Positions 1 to 11,861 of a stretch of DNA of 64,000 nucleotides are shown here, in pieces. Below the pieces are notes generated by a model, which was not told the origin of the DNA, searched no databases, and saw only the letters and a list, made by a program, of their open reading frames with translations. The stretch is taken from positions 11,098,664 to 11,162,663 of the forward strand of contig CM049315.1 in NCBI GenBank assembly GCA_026874595.1. The letters are read 5' to 3'. Origin of the DNA: Sipunculus nudus (Eukaryota > Annelida > Sipuncula > Golfingiida > Sipunculidae). Numbering within the stretch: position 1 is the first letter of the stretch; each line of letters starts with the position of its first letter. The position numbers and the translations under genes were made by a program.

Positions 1-394
1 AGTAGGTGAAGAGACAGTTTGTAGTATTTGCCCACGGCAGAAGACTTAGAGGCCAGTATGTCAATGTGTCCTTACCTGAAGTAGGTGAAGAGACAGTTTG
101 TAGTATTTGCCCACGGCAGAAGACTTAGAGGCCAGTATGTCAATGTGTCCTTACCTGAAGTACTTGAAGAGACAGATTGTATTATTTGCCCACGGCAGAA
201 GACTTAGAGGCCAGTATGTCAGTGTCTTTGTTGCCTCACCTTAAGTACGTAGATGAAGAGACAGATTTTTAGGATTTGTCCACGGCAGAAGACTTAGATG
301 CCAGTGTGTCTGTGTCTGTGTGGCCTTACCTGAAGTAGGTGAATAGACAGATTTTAGGATTTGCCCACGGTAGAAGACTTAGAGGCCAGTCCTG
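1..394 (-). repeat. Tandem array of an exon 3' end with its splice donor
   Basis: Units start at 1, 80, 159, 244 and 334, with periods 79, 79, 85 and 90. The fifth unit runs into the last visible CNBD2-like exon at about 394. Read on the minus strand each unit holds the end of that exon (WPLSLLPWAN...FTYFR in the best copies) followed by a donor: GTAAGG at 70-75 and 149-154, GTGAGG at 234-239, and the exon's own GTAAGG at 324-329. Copies 1-3 keep the frame; copy 4 has a one-base insertion. The array continues past the left edge. Reading through from the real exon meets an in-frame TAA overlapping the donor. Confidence 0.9.
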
Positions 395-559
395 CAGCAT
401 GTCGACCTGCCGCAGGAAGCGGATGTGCTCCGGTTCCCGGTTCTTCTCGATGTGCATGAAGATGTCGATGAAGTCCTCTCGGCCAACCGCCAGTAGCTCC
501 ACATCGTCCTTACACGTCACAGTCGCCGTCCGCTTCCCACCATGCATCAGGGCTAGCTC
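330..559 (-). CDS. CNBD2: CNBD2-like exon: phosphate-binding cassette and C-terminal helix of the CNB domain
   Basis: The exon has acceptor ...cattacccag before GAGCTAGCC and donor CAG|GTAAGG at 324-329. It starts in phase 0 and encodes 76 codons plus two bases. The first residues, ELALMHGGKRTATV, complete the cassette begun as NSFG in the previous exon, giving FGELAL with the conserved arginine of KRTAT. The stretch VELLAVGREDFIDIF is the end of the beta-barrel and start of helix B. EHIRFLRQVDMLQDWP and the C-terminal LFTYFR match the lid-helix area of CNBD2 proteins. Reading through the donor gives an in-frame TAA at once. The last ~65 coding bases are also the unit of the tandem array at 1-394. 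Confidence 0.92.
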
Positions 560-3500
560 CTGGGTAATGACGTTTTATGTATTAAGGATTAAGTATGGAC
601 TCATATTATAATACGTCAGATCGTTTTATGCATAAGTAGGGCTTATATTAAATATCGACAATGTGGTTGGTTTTATTTTCGCGACTAAATTTTTTAGGAC
701 ACTCCCTTGTTTAATGTTTCTCGAGGGTTTCATTTTCTTATTTTACAGTAAAATGCAGTATAACACTTTAAAATGACTTATTTAAACAATTCCGAACAAG
801 GTAACGTGAATCAAAGGGGAAGTAGACATCCCTATCTATCATCTGTCAACAACAGGTGGCATTTCAAGGGCATTAAAATGCCGGCGAAACATCCTTGTGC
901 TGTTTGTACCATGTGGTAATGTTTCTCTTACTGCTTTGTTGATAGTATATTCTGGATAGAATGTATAATCAATCAGCCTTATCGATCGCTGAATTCCTTC
1001 ATGAAAAAAATTCACTTTTATAAAAAAAAACTTACAAACAATTATTTATATACGCTTATTTATACCATTTTATTAATTTTGTGGAAAACCTTTGATTTTG
1101 ATTAATGAAATGAGAGTAAAATGAACTATAAGTTTGAATGCAGTGCAGACACAAAGTGTATCTGACATGAGAGATTTTGGCGTCAGTCCTCCTCCATTTG
1201 TTATAACTGACAAATCGCCTGCGATGTTAGTATTTCATAATTTTTCCACTGATTGATATAGAAACATAAAAGGTACCCCATTTATCCCATAACATTCTTG
1301 CGAAAGTCACACAGAAAATATGATTTTTTTTTTCGAAGATCATGTGATAACAGAAAAATGTCCAAGTAACTTTCTGTTGTGTAAGTATTTCTGGGATGCA
1401 TTTTGGTGTTCCATATTTAAATCTACAAAATAATATTTTTTCTTTCCAGAGAATTTTCAGCATGCTCCATCGTGCTAAGAATCGCACACCTGAACTAAAG
1501 CACAGCTGAGTACATACGACTATAGAAGGACAAAAGGTTTTTTTTTTTGTGAGTAAAATCATATCCTTCTCCGTCTAAAATCCCTCATCGTATAAGGTTG
1601 CCATATAACTTACCCCAAAACTGTTGCCTTTACCGAGAAAAGCCACTGTCCGTCCGTACGGCTCACCTGTCTTTGGATCCTTGTCCATCACCGTCACAAC
1701 AGCTAGAATTAATTAAAAAAATGAAGTGGTCAATTATCCCAAATTATACACACACATATGTATCATTGGATAAATTTCAAGCTTGTACTCTCAGAGTAGA
1801 GATTTCTTAGACCAGGCACCGTGTTGATATCTTTTACCTGTTCATATACATACACCTGTCGCAATGGCAACGTAATCATAAGGTGTAATAATGTATGTAA
1901 GATTAAGGAACTTGTTATTGAAGCTAGAAGTACACCTACTTCCTACTCTCCTATTTTCTGTAGAGATTGTATCTAGTTCTAATAACTCGTACTGTCGTCA
2001 GTGATTAACTTAAATGCTCAGATAATACAAACGCATTGTTTGCTGAACTAACATTTTCATGGACTCATTTATACCAGTGCAGTGCGTTTGTCTGATACGT
2101 ATGTAAAATGTATTTGTTTATTTTCTAGCCGATAAAGCTATGCTATTTGGTTATGCCACACAGCAGTTGCTTGGCCCCTAAATTTCATATTTGCAATAAA
2201 TGATATCTTATCTTTATTACTAAACATCTTATCACAAAGTTTTCGATTTGAGAAACTGTGTTACCGTCTTTAGGAAAAAAGGAACTTCTGCAATATTAAT
2301 TTTTAAGATGACAATACGTATTTGGATAGAATTACACAGATACCGGATATGATATGACCCTTTTATGATTCTTTGTTCATGATCATCTTGAATAAAAAAA
2401 ACTTTACAATTATAAGAGTTTCTTGCTTAATACTGGTTTCATTTACATGTATTACAATTCAAATGGTAATTTACAAACAAAACCAATATGTGATCAAATC
2501 TATTATTTTGTTCTTATTTATATGGAAAAAAATCGTCGATTGTTCGGTCATTAATATGGTCGTTCGTCTAAAAAAATGTGAGAATATCTATTTCTTTATT
2601 GAACTGTCTATATGTCAGTTGTTTGTATATCTCATGGTTTAAATTGCAGCAGGACCTCATTGAAAAACAGCATTTGCTGAACTAGCGATCCAGTTGAAAC
2701 TTTTCGTAATAAATGTAATAAATAAATTTCAAGCTTTAAGTTTTTTACATAATTCGGTTAAAATGGTGCGACAATTAAAAACAATTCTTTAGCTCTCACC
2801 TCATAGGTTTTAGCTCTCACTTCCATTCTAATTACAATACTCATTATAATAAAGATATTTTAATCAGCAGTTTGTTAATCCTAGACAGGAATATACAGTA
2901 AGTAAAACATACCGCGAACGATATTGACATAATGTATTGATTCGTATCCATAAATCGGTATGATAATCAAGCCAAGATATTTAAAGTTTAAGTTCACCAC
3001 GGTAATGTTTCTTGATTGTGACCATAAGTTTTAGACAGTAATAATGGTAAACAATAGTGAAGGAATAAATCGGAAAGCTTATAAGAATGGTGGTTTGTAA
3101 TTGGTGATGGGAAGACCAATTATTACAAAGCGAATGATCGAATTGCCGCGTGTTTGATTGGATACCCCACAGGGGCCTTGCCCATGGAAAGTGCAATTGT
3201 TTAAACGACGGCAGGTCCACGGAATCAATGAAGTTCAAGGGTCACGGTTTCAGGGACACTGGGAAATTTAGTTTGTCGATGTAGAATGGCAGATCCCGCC
3301 ACTCGGAATCACTTAAACAAACAGCCATTTCAACAGGAATAGGTATGGATTTCTACCACTTAAAGTGGATCATTAACCCGTCTACCCTTGTATTCAGTGA
3401 TTTTCAATATTCCCTCAACTGCCCGTTATCACATGACTTAGATACACAGAGCGTGCGGGATTCACGTCAGATAATCCATCCACGTCATTTTGCTTTTTTC

Positions 3501-4601
3501 TACCCAGTGGCGGATCCGGGGGGGGGGGGCAAGGGGATCCCCCACCCCCTTGTTTTATCCGAAACAACCTTTCTTTATGGTTTCAACTAAACAGTGCGAC
3601 CCTGACCCCCTCCATCCCGGACCAGAGGACCTTTTTAGGTTTTCTTCCGGTCTTCCTGGGTGTGACCCCCCCCCTTTGCACAATCTTATATACGCCCCTG
3701 CTACCAGATACAATAATTGCAGAATGTTGAATTAGATAAAGTCAAAGATCTCCCACGGTTACTCAATATTCTGGTATTAAAACCCTTTTAATTTTTAATC
3801 TGCAACTTTTTTGTTATTTGACAATGCCTGATATAACGTGCCATAACAGACATATATGTATTTATATATGTAACTTTTCCTGAAAGTAATAATACCCTCT
3901 TATTTTCTCATGGAATTAAAGAATCAAGTGGTGCACGTTGGAATTATAATAATGTGAGAAATCGGTCTCGATAAATTTTCGATAATGTTAACATTTTGAT
4001 TGAGAGGAGATACAATCATATCGATAGAAAAAACAATGCATTATTTGCAAGTTTCTTCAGGTTCAAAGTCAAAACAGGTTTCAGACGTAGTGTACAAACT
4101 GTACACACATACTTGTATATCATTAACATACTATTTTTAGAGATTACACCAGAAATACCTATTTTTTCATTGGTGCATGCTTTTTTAACTTTTTTTTATT
4201 TTTTTCAGATGAAATTACATAATGTAGGTCGCTGTCCATATTATGGGTGAAGTATATGATATTATCTTTGCGTGTCTTCTTGCATGTTACGGAACTTACA
4301 CATATATGTCTATATACATGAATATTTATGTGTGTGCCTGTGTTTAAAAGAACGTACCAGCGCAAGGTAAATATATTGTAGCAGAGTGAATATTTCTCAC
4401 CTGTTCCTGAGATGATAAAATAGAAATTCTCTGCTTTGTGTCCTTGTCGAATGATTATCCTTTTAGACTCAAAACTGCAAAAATAAATACAAAATGCTTT
4501 GGAATAAACAATATAAAACAAAACATTAAAAATACAGCTATCAAGCTAAGTTCAGTTTCCTCTTGACATACTAGCCAAACAATGAAGCGCTTATATTATA
4601 T

Positions 4602-4648
<47 letters not shown>

Positions 4649-7600
4649 TATTAGATTGAATGGAAATAGTTTCAGGGTATCAATTCTTATATTCAGTTCT
4701 ACTAGGTTGACAGGCAATGACACAAAAATCAAGGAAAGACCTCAAATATAACTCTGTAGTGCCTTCTCACGCAGAAACATGGGTACCCTAATTGTGACTT
4801 ATGTATATTTTCAAAAGATGTTTTGATAACTTTTAAAATAACCTGAAAAGAAATTTCCTAAAAGACCAAGAAAGTTTATTGTTCAAAGTGACAGAAACTT
4901 GAATGGTTTGGTTATCAAGGCTCGTTTTTCGTCACTGCCATGCCCTGCCAAACTAGTATGTTTTGTATGTCAACTTAGATGGTAAATGTTTGTCTGAAAA
5001 GGCTCCTGAAAGCGTGTTATCAAAGAAGATCAAAGTAGTGATAAAGAAACCCCGAGGGTTACAGGCTTGGTACGATAATATGTAAACATTGATTCCCAGA
5101 AGTGAACACCATATGAGGGCAAATGTGAAAGTTTAAATGTCATTTGGCATTTGTAATCATAGAACACGAAAAGCTTAGCGAGAGAATAGTCTTATATAGA
5201 ATGCTAAATCATAAATGTAATGGTAAACAAGTCTAGTTTCTTTTTTGTTTTCATTTTAGAGTTGTGTACATTTTCCAGAATCAAACCTGGGACGGATTTA
5301 GATGAAATGCGGAAGGGGCCCCTCTTTTCACCTTAAAAAGCTGGGAAATGGAACAACGTACGCTTAATACCGAAGACAAGTCTTTTCTAGCCGTTTTCTA
5401 CCCTGAATAATAATAATGTTACTAGCAGTCCGGGCCCGCTTCAGCTGTGCCAGGGTGTTGAGCCCCCTCTTTTTATGATCCTGAATCTGTCCCGGAAAAC
5501 TAAGATGACAGTGTGACAGTTCTTGGCCTAATTACTTTCCAGATGGGTCATATGGAGCACATGATTTACAAGGTTGATATCAAACCGTTTGACTTACTGT
5601 TCATACCAGCCAACCCCGACCAGGGCCCTCTGCATGTTGATGGGAAACTCCCCGAAGGCGTCAACCGCGTGCTTCAGTGCTACCATCGCAACGTGCAGGT
5701 GGTCGTCTCGTCGGTCACGTGGGTCTTGTTGCAGGATATGTTTTGCTTCGGAGCTTAGGTGATGCTGTAAATAAATAAAACTTCTTAAACACATTAAAAT
5801 ACGAATTGAAAAGTGAGATGATGTTACAACAGCCATCATATCTTGCCAGAAGACTTATATCTGATGTAAAATGAATTCTTTTAATCTTATTTTATGTAAG
5901 ATATGATGTGCCGTATTAAATATTACCTTTATAAATTATTCCTTTATTATTCTTGATACCAAATAGTGTAGAGGCAACTCTTAAAGCAGAGCGTGGAACG
6001 GAGTCCTGTAGAGCACGCCTTGGTTGTGATCCGGAATAGTTGATTTTAATTACAATGTTCATGTTTTTATCATCATTTCGAATAGCAAGGTATATTTATC
6101 GATAAAAACAACCATAAAATAAAAATTGAGGTTGCTGAAATTAAGTTTAATTTATCATCAAACCGTTGAAACAAATATTTTCCAAAATTCACAACAATCA
6201 ACAAGGGAAAAGCTAAATGTATTTTGCACTTTGATTTCGGTGGTGAATTGAACAAGATTTGGAAAATGCATGGTCCTGGTAGTCTCATAGTTGTGTATCT
6301 GACAACTGAGCGTACACTAGGGGGTGCGGTATCAATTCTTGGAGCCACAGTTTTCTGCCATGTACCGGATTTTCACTCGGTATTAAAGTAATGGTGAGAT
6401 TATGAGCATACTGGCAAAAACATATGGCCATGGGTGCTCACAATCGATCTCTCTCTGGCGTGCCAATGTGTTAACACAATGCAGGAGTTGACTTATAAAA
6501 AAACTTTATACATAACTTGTGAAAATAACTAAGAGAAAACTTTACAGCGGATATCTCCAACAATACATTAATCATTTATTTAATGTATTTCTTTATATAC
6601 TTAATTAAGGCCATGGGTTATTTTTCAAAGGATAGGTACATTGCTTGTTGTGGACGCTGTTTACAGACTGACAATGAGGGGAACCGTATGAAAAGATAGA
6701 AATGAAATTTTTGCCGTCTGGATTTTAGGATTTATAATCACGGGGCTATAGGAAGATTCTTTGTTCTCTGCAACCCCTCAGTTATAGAAGTACAAGAAGC
6801 GAGACTTAACTGAATCAGGAAATGTGCATGCATGTGTCTCAAGTTCGATCCTACTGGATTTTATAGTGTGTACATTCTTAAAATATAATATTCATTGTCC
6901 TGAGTTTTCTGCACGATGACGTGTTGTATCCCTGCAGTGAATAAACTAAATTCTCAAAACACTGCCTCATTCATGAATCACATATATCGTAAGAGAGAGG
7001 GAGAGAGAGAGGGGGAGAGAAGAGAGAGAGAGAGAGGACTGACGTCTTTCGGGGCCTTGAAGATTTCAGGGTCAAAGTCGATGTCGTTGTCACTGCGTTG
7101 CTGTTTGATGTCCTCCTTGATCTCCTCCTGGATCTGAGAGAACGACAGGAATTTGGCCTCGATCTTCTGCTGGTCAGTGCTGTTCGTAAACAAGGTAAGA
7201 AATGAATAACTGTAGAAACGCCTGAAACCATCATGTAATATAAATATTAAATGACGGACAACCGAACAAAGATGCCATAGTTGGCCTATCGAAATAACGG
7301 CGTATTCTTTATACTTGTTCCAACTTGCGTTGTAAATTAAAGTGTATCTATACGCTAAACATTACATTTGTAGACCATTAATAACCAAGTTTCGCCTTCA
7401 TTAACTGTCATTCAAATGACCAACACAGATTGTCGTTATGGTAAGAAAAGCTTTGTCTGAAAACCTAAAACTTAACGTCTACATATCAGGAAAGATTCAA
7501 ACTGGTAGTGTTGGTTGAACCCATGTAACATTGCTCAATATGTGATAATATGTATGACAAATGTATTGTTATTATGGCATGAAAGAGTTAGTGACCACGC

Positions 7601-10360
7601 TAACTATGACGGCTTAATGATACTGAAGAAACTTGATCAAACGTGGATACACACAGATATTCCTCCATTATCAATTTCATAAAAATGTTCATTCATGTAT
7701 TCTTACCCGCCACTTCGGCTGAACCTTAATAGAAGTCTGACAATCTTGGCTGCCCGACGAAACCGCTCGATCGGCTGAAAGTACAGAAAATTAAAGTGAT
7801 GTAGTTCGGAATTAACCAAGAACACACGACAACCTCTTCTAGGATTCCTGTTTGGGAAATAATTATCGAATCACCATTGTATATCACAGTTCGAGAAAAG
7901 AATGTCCGCATGAGTTCAACTGAAAATATAAATATCTTTAGAAAATTGGTATACAGTTTACAAAGGATCTACATTCAATGAGCAGTTCACGAAATTTGCT
8001 ACAAAAATATTCCTGTATTTATCTTACAGTCCGGTTACCAACAATAACTTGACATAAATGAAATTTCAAAAGAAATCTTCGAAAAGATATCAATAAAAAA
8101 CAGACCATTTATTGTAGAGAATGGATTTACACCGAAAGAGACACAACGTAATTGAACTCTGCTGACAGTGACTAATAACGTAAATAGTAGTATACATATA
8201 AGCTTGAAACTGGCTTTATATGGTAATACTTGAAATAACTTGTAATGTCCAGCAAAAACATTCGACACAAGTGGGTTACTAGATTGAAGCAAACTAGACA
8301 CAGAGGGTTATATATATAATATATATATATATATATATTATAGAGACAGGGACAGATAGTTGTGTCGTCATGTCCCATGACGGTTTCATACAGTGCTTAT
8401 TCTAAACATACATAAAGTTATCAATCAAACGTAAAACAGCCAAATTTTCTTTTTTGGATGTCATTCAGCAATGTCGGTTGGTCTAATCCACGGCGGGACG
8501 CGTGACTGCTGCACCTGGTTTAGCCTGTTCGCCGCGGATTATCGGATTATTCCGTGTCACGAGGAACCAACAGTGAACCCTTGATACCTGTCAAGAGGGA
8601 TTAGGCTGGGACACAGAAACACCTATACGTGAAAGAGCTGTTCATTCCCTTTAATCGCGCTCAGGGTTTCAGAAACTTCGCCCGTAATGGTATGAAATGT
8701 TCTCCGTTCGGATTATGATACAATTAAACGGCGCCAAATCTCTTCCTATTGGCTTGTCCTGCAGGTCTGAGCAATTATTACGACAAATTATGACATTGAG
8801 AACCTTTTATAATTTCAATATCATATTCAGATGTCCTGTTGGTTATAAGGGTTTCCGTAAGGATGTGGAAGGGGCGCGGTGTAAAACACGTTTTTGTTCT
8901 GGATCAGCCCGCATGGCATGTTTTGACCACAAATCGCTATTCATTATGAAACAGATGGTACTCACTGAAGAGCAAATACCTGCTTCCTCCAACGAACTAA
9001 TACCCCTCAAGTATACAAGTTAGCTACCCTGTTTTTCGTATACGTATGTGCACATATATTGATTTGTTAAGCATAAACATGAATGGCATATTATATAAAA
9101 GAGCTTTAAATACAGCTTCATTTTCTTTTAATTTTTATTTGTATTGTTTTAATTGCAATAATAATTTCGAAATATACGAACTGGTCTTAGGAGTGCAACA
9201 TATAAACGAATAATGTTTGAAGTTTCTCCTTATATCTTTCTAATTTATTTATGTATACATAATGTTTATAGGTATCGAGCTAGTTTTACACAATCAAATG
9301 TGGTCCCATCTGATAGTACTACACTGATCAGCCTACTAGTATACTCAAGGAAATAACGATCGAGTTTGATCATCCACCCGGTCGGGTTACTATTTTTCAT
9401 TAAAGTTTTTGTATTTACGTAGCACTTGTTACATTAAAATAATCTACAGCAGTTTGCAAAGTTTTGCTGATAACAGTGACATTTGACATATATTTATATC
9501 CATATGGTATGCGTTTCTACTGCACAGGTATTATTCAGACATGGCAAAACTGGTCCTGATTAATAAGGATTGACATATCTGGCTTTGTAAATTTAGAGTT
9601 TGACATGTCATAAGTGAGGTTATATTAAGTCGAAGCTTATTGATGTAAATAAGCACCCATAAAGCTCTGTTATTCTGAAAATAAACATAAATACATCGAA
9701 AAAAAACGAAAGGAGACAAACCTTCCCTTTGAAGACAGGCGTCCAGGTGGACACCGTGATTCCGGGGGTTGAAGAAGAGGTCCTTCTGACAGTGCTTGGT
9801 GCTTGTACACCTCTCTTTGTTGCCGATGTGGTTATAACTTCTCCTTTCCGTGACCTTTGTCGACGCACGGCATTTTTATAAGTAACTAGAACTTTACCGA
9901 TATTAGCAAACAAAGCCCTTCGTTTCTTGTCACGTAGAATATCCCAGCCACTCGGATTTCTTCCCATTTTTAAGTTTCCTTCCTTGTTTGTCTGCCAGTT
10001 GGCGATCTTCTTGTCCGTGCGTGCGTGTGTCAGACTCGGCATGCTGGGGATATCCGTGAAGTCGTAGGAGGAGCTATTCCCGAATAAATCATGTCTAGTC
10101 GTCACGACGCCTTGCGAGGAGATCTTCCCTTCTATTGAGTTTTTTCTGCTCACGGTGTCTTTAATTTTACTGATAACTTCAAACAACGTCTCCCCCTTAG
10201 TCACTTGCCTCTTGCTGTCGGTCCGAGTCAGAGAGGGTTGTTGAGTATTGTCACTTAAGCCCGAGTGTTCGCCCTGTCTGTAGTTATAGAGAAGGGCCCG
10301 CGGTGTGTTTCGATATGCCACTTTGCTCTCCATTATGGCCAACTGTTGCCAATTTACGGC
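330..10360 (-). CDS. CNBD2: CNBD2-like cyclic-nucleotide-binding protein gene (partial, multi-exon)
   Basis: This is the gene-level entry; exons are listed separately. Seven exons read on the minus strand join without a stop. Phases agree at every junction: 0/0, 2/1, 0/0, 2/1, 1/2, 0/0. The order of segments (basic helix, acidic linker, helical bundle around AKHILQQDP, RQGHKAENFYFIISGT, then FGELAL...KRTATV) follows vertebrate CNBD2, cyclic nucleotide-binding domain-containing protein 2. That protein is known for a role in sperm and is expected to bind cAMP or cGMP in the cytosol. The phosphate-binding cassette keeps the glutamate that contacts the ribose and the arginine that contacts the phosphate, so nucleotide binding is plausible. 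The 3' end lies beyond the left edge. The 5' end is not certain. Family assignment is from motif recognition, not a search. Confidence 0.85.
560..1613 (-). other. CNBD2-like intron
   Basis: AT-rich intron between exons 1614 and 330. No other gene, repeat family or conserved motif was recognised. Confidence 0.7.
1614..1702 (-). CDS. CNBD2: CNBD2-like exon: CNB beta-barrel strands ending in NSFG
   Basis: The exon has acceptor ttaattctag and donor GGG|GTAAGT (donor bases at 1608-1613). It takes two bases to complete an alanine codon, then reads 29 codons beginning VVTVMDKDPKTGE and ending FLGKGNSFG. The charged stretch KDPKTGEPYG is the loop between barrel strands. GKGNSFG leads directly into the glutamate of the phosphate-binding cassette in the next exon. 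The 89-nt length fits the incoming phase 1 and outgoing phase 0 exactly. Confidence 0.9.
1703..4400 (-). other. CNBD2-like intron
   Basis: AT-rich intron. Apart from the transposon at 3505-3700, nothing is recognised. Confidence 0.7.
3505..3700. mobile_element. Small hAT-like transposon with G/C tracts and 5-bp target duplication
   Basis: The element starts CAGTGGCGGATCC and ends TACGCCCCTG, so its ends are imperfect inverted repeats. It is flanked on both sides by CTACC (3500-3504 and 3701-3705). It is 196 bp with a poly-G tract near the left end and poly-C tracts inside. Ends beginning CAGTGGCG are typical of hAT elements, and some hAT groups make 5-bp duplications. It has no coding capacity, so it is non-autonomous. 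Confidence 0.7.
4401..4474 (-). CDS. CNBD2: CNBD2-like exon: first strands of the CNB domain
   Basis: The exon has acceptor tatttatttttgcag and donor ACAG|GTGAGA. One base completes a histidine codon, then 24 codons read FESKRIIIRQGHKAENFYFI and on to ISGT, then one base carries over. This is the canonical start of a cyclic-nucleotide-binding fold: an aromatic and basic strand, the RQG turn, then the hydrophobic strand FYFIISGT. The 74-nt length agrees with both neighbours. Confidence 0.9.
4591..4652. repeat. (AT)n microsatellite, intronic
   Basis: An imperfect TTATA run passes into pure AT with one interruption. It lies in the intron between exons 5598 and 4401, about 120 bp from the latter's acceptor. 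Confidence 0.95.
5287..5495. mobile_element. Small inverted-repeat transposon in an intron
   Basis: The left end CTGGGACGGATTTAG and right end CTGAATCTGTCCCGG are inverted repeats matching at 12 of 15 positions. Inside are GGGGCCCCTC near the left and GAGCCCCCTC near the right, so the layout recalls the G/C-tract family. The element is 209 bp, without coding capacity. No clear target duplication is visible. Confidence 0.5.
5598..5764 (-). CDS. CNBD2: CNBD2-like exon: helical segment before the CNB barrel
   Basis: The exon has acceptor tatttatttacag and donor GAACA|GTAAGT. It is 167 nt, phase 0 in and phase 2 out, and encodes 55 residues plus CA. The sequence starts HHLSSEAKHILQQDPRDRRD and ends near LVGVGWYE. 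The pattern AK-IL--DP-DR--D-L, a run of hydrophobic helix residues, then F-E-P--MQRALV resembles the helical bundle that precedes the barrel in CNBD2 and related N-terminal CNB proteins. Confidence 0.9.
5765..7043 (-). other. CNBD2-like intron
   Basis: AT-rich, with the GA tract at its 5' end. No further feature is seen. Confidence 0.7.
6990..7036. repeat. (GA)n tract beside a splice donor
   Basis: A GAGA run with GGG interruptions lies directly next to the GTCAGT donor of exon 7044-7179, so on the transcribed strand the intron begins with GTCAGTCCTCTCTCT. Confidence 0.9.
7044..7179 (-). CDS. CNBD2: CNBD2-like exon: charged linker
   Basis: The exon has acceptor tgtttacgaacag and donor GAC|GTCAGT, a weaker but usable donor immediately before a (CT)n run on this strand. 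One base completes a glycine codon, then 45 codons follow, ending in phase 0. The peptide starts TDQQKIEAKFLSFSQIQEEI and continues with a lysine and glutamate rich helix, then an acidic DNDIDFDPEIF segment. It probably links the basic N-terminal helix to the helical bundle. It is recognised mainly by its position and by exact phase agreement. Confidence 0.82.
7707..7774 (-). CDS. CNBD2: CNBD2-like exon: basic amphipathic helix
   Basis: The exon has a strong acceptor (ctgtactttcag) and donor GGCGG|GTAAGA. It is a 68-nt exon, phase 0 in and phase 2 out, encoding PIERFRRAAKIVRLLLRFSR and then SG. The alternating arginine and hydrophobic residues match the conserved FRRxAKxVRLxxR helix near the N-terminus of CNBD2 family members. 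It may pair with the helical bundle downstream. Confidence 0.85.
8309..8341. repeat. (AT)n microsatellite
   Basis: Short AT array in the intron upstream of exon 7707-7774. Confidence 0.9.
8484..8541. repeat. Short GC-rich hairpin
   Basis: TAATCCACGGCGGG and its near reverse complement CGCCGCGGATTA flank a short spacer. It may be the remnant of a MITE end pair. No function is evident. Confidence 0.35.
9722..10360 (-). CDS. CNBD2: CNBD2-like large N-terminal exon, probably disordered
   Basis: The reading frame is open from a TAA near 10414 down to donor GGAAG|GTTTGT (9716-9721). It ends in phase 0 with VFKGK and joins the next exon cleanly. About 213 residues are coded. They are rich in Ser, Thr, Lys, Arg and Asn, with no recognisable fold; a basic patch RDKKRRALFANIGKVL lies near residue 150. 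The upstream boundary is uncertain: AG dinucleotides at AATAAG|GCC (used here), GGGGAG|CCC (to 10380) and GTGAG|GGGAG (to 10385) are all possible. The first keeps phase 0 with the candidate exon at 14034. The length of one uninterrupted frame in AT-rich DNA is the main support. Confidence 0.65.
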
Positions 10361-11861
10361 CTTATTGAGTGTGTTGAGGGCTCCCCTCACGTCAGTCAAT
10401 GTGAAAACCCTCGTTTATTATCAGTTACACGTACCACGGTGTCATATTTCTTACTTACAGTGTATATCTTTGTATATTAAATTAAGCTGGTAATATGCTA
10501 ACATATGTTTATGTAACATCTAGTTAGGTCGGACAATTTTCCGACGTTAAGTGAACAACGCATTCAGACCAAGTTGTTTTACGTCCCCCACGCTCAATAA
10601 GTATGATTGAAACTAATTGTGCTGGCAGCGAGTCTAAGCCAAGCTATACCGGAAACTGTCTTTTTACATGTAATCAGCCATGTATTATACCACAGAAACT
10701 CGATTTATTAATTTGTCTTGATTAATGCCCATTTTCCTCATAGCATACTGCACACCTCCCAATTAAAGCCAACCCGTGACGTCAATTTCAATGTGAATTC
10801 TGTTCGGACGTATATTTCCAAAGGTGGTATGCATAATAACGACCTCTATAACGAAGTTCAAAGCGTCACTGTTTTCATATACTATTGGTGATGTTTCCGA
10901 ATTGTCCACCGACGTTCGCTGTTTTCGTGCACTCCCAGTTGCCTATGTTCAGTGTGGTCTGTCTAAGACTTGCTTTCGAGCAGGTAGTTCTAATTCTTCT
11001 CTGTGCACAGATCTTCCCCGTACTGGTGTGTTACCCTGGTTTACGGAAGGCGTCTCTGCGTGTCGTAATGCGTGTGATCTGCACTCAGCATCAGGCAGGC
11101 CCAAACTCCTTTCTATAGCCGTAAATCGGATAGGAGACTTTACCAGAGCCTGGTTTATAGGGGGCCTATTGTAAACATGGTAATCCAGCAGGGTGTCAAG
11201 GTAATCATATACTAAACAAATGCCAATCAACCTACTTGAAAGACCGACAATCCGATATCAACTAATGGTCGCTTTACGCCGGCTTCCAGTTGAACCTGCT
11301 TATACTTGGTGTTTTCTCTTCTTCTGGCTTGGACCTGACCACTTGCTCAAAGCGGGGGTTCACCGGGTGACCGTCTTTTGTTCTTTATCCTCTCGTTATT
11401 TGCCTTCTCTAAGCTGCTGAATGCTGGGCCAGTACTGCCGAGTGCTTTGTTGGTTTTGCCGGCAGCACTGCTGATAGACAAAGCTTGATAATGAAGGTTT
11501 TACCTGAGTCTCCCAGCTTTGCTTCGATCCCACAGATGATGGTAGCGGATGTAAACATGATGGTTTGTTATACACTCGATCGACATTCAGAGCCCGGGGG
11601 AAGTGCTGAGCGTAAATGTACTCAATACAATCCTATGATATTTAATGATTTTATAATAACATAATAGCACCGTCTTATGACTGGATTGACGGCTGTGCAA
11701 TTAGTTCATTGCACAAATCCATATGGTTCACGTATTGCGTATCTAGGTATATAGATGTTATATACTAGGTAAAATTGCGAAAAAATATGTATGTCTGCGT
11801 TTGTGTATGGCAATGATTTTACCGTTGTATTCTAAACGATTTATGCTGACGAGTCTTAAAG

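Larger units (their letters stand above)
7775..9721 (-). other. CNBD2-like intron
   Basis: Holds an (AT)n array and a GC-rich hairpin. A 108-codon plus-strand frame at 8697-9023 has no splice or family support and is taken as chance. Confidence 0.65.

Noticed and set aside
1-394. CRISPR-like repeat array
   Set aside because: Units of 79-90 bp are contiguous without unique spacers, contain exon sequence, and the genome is eukaryotic.
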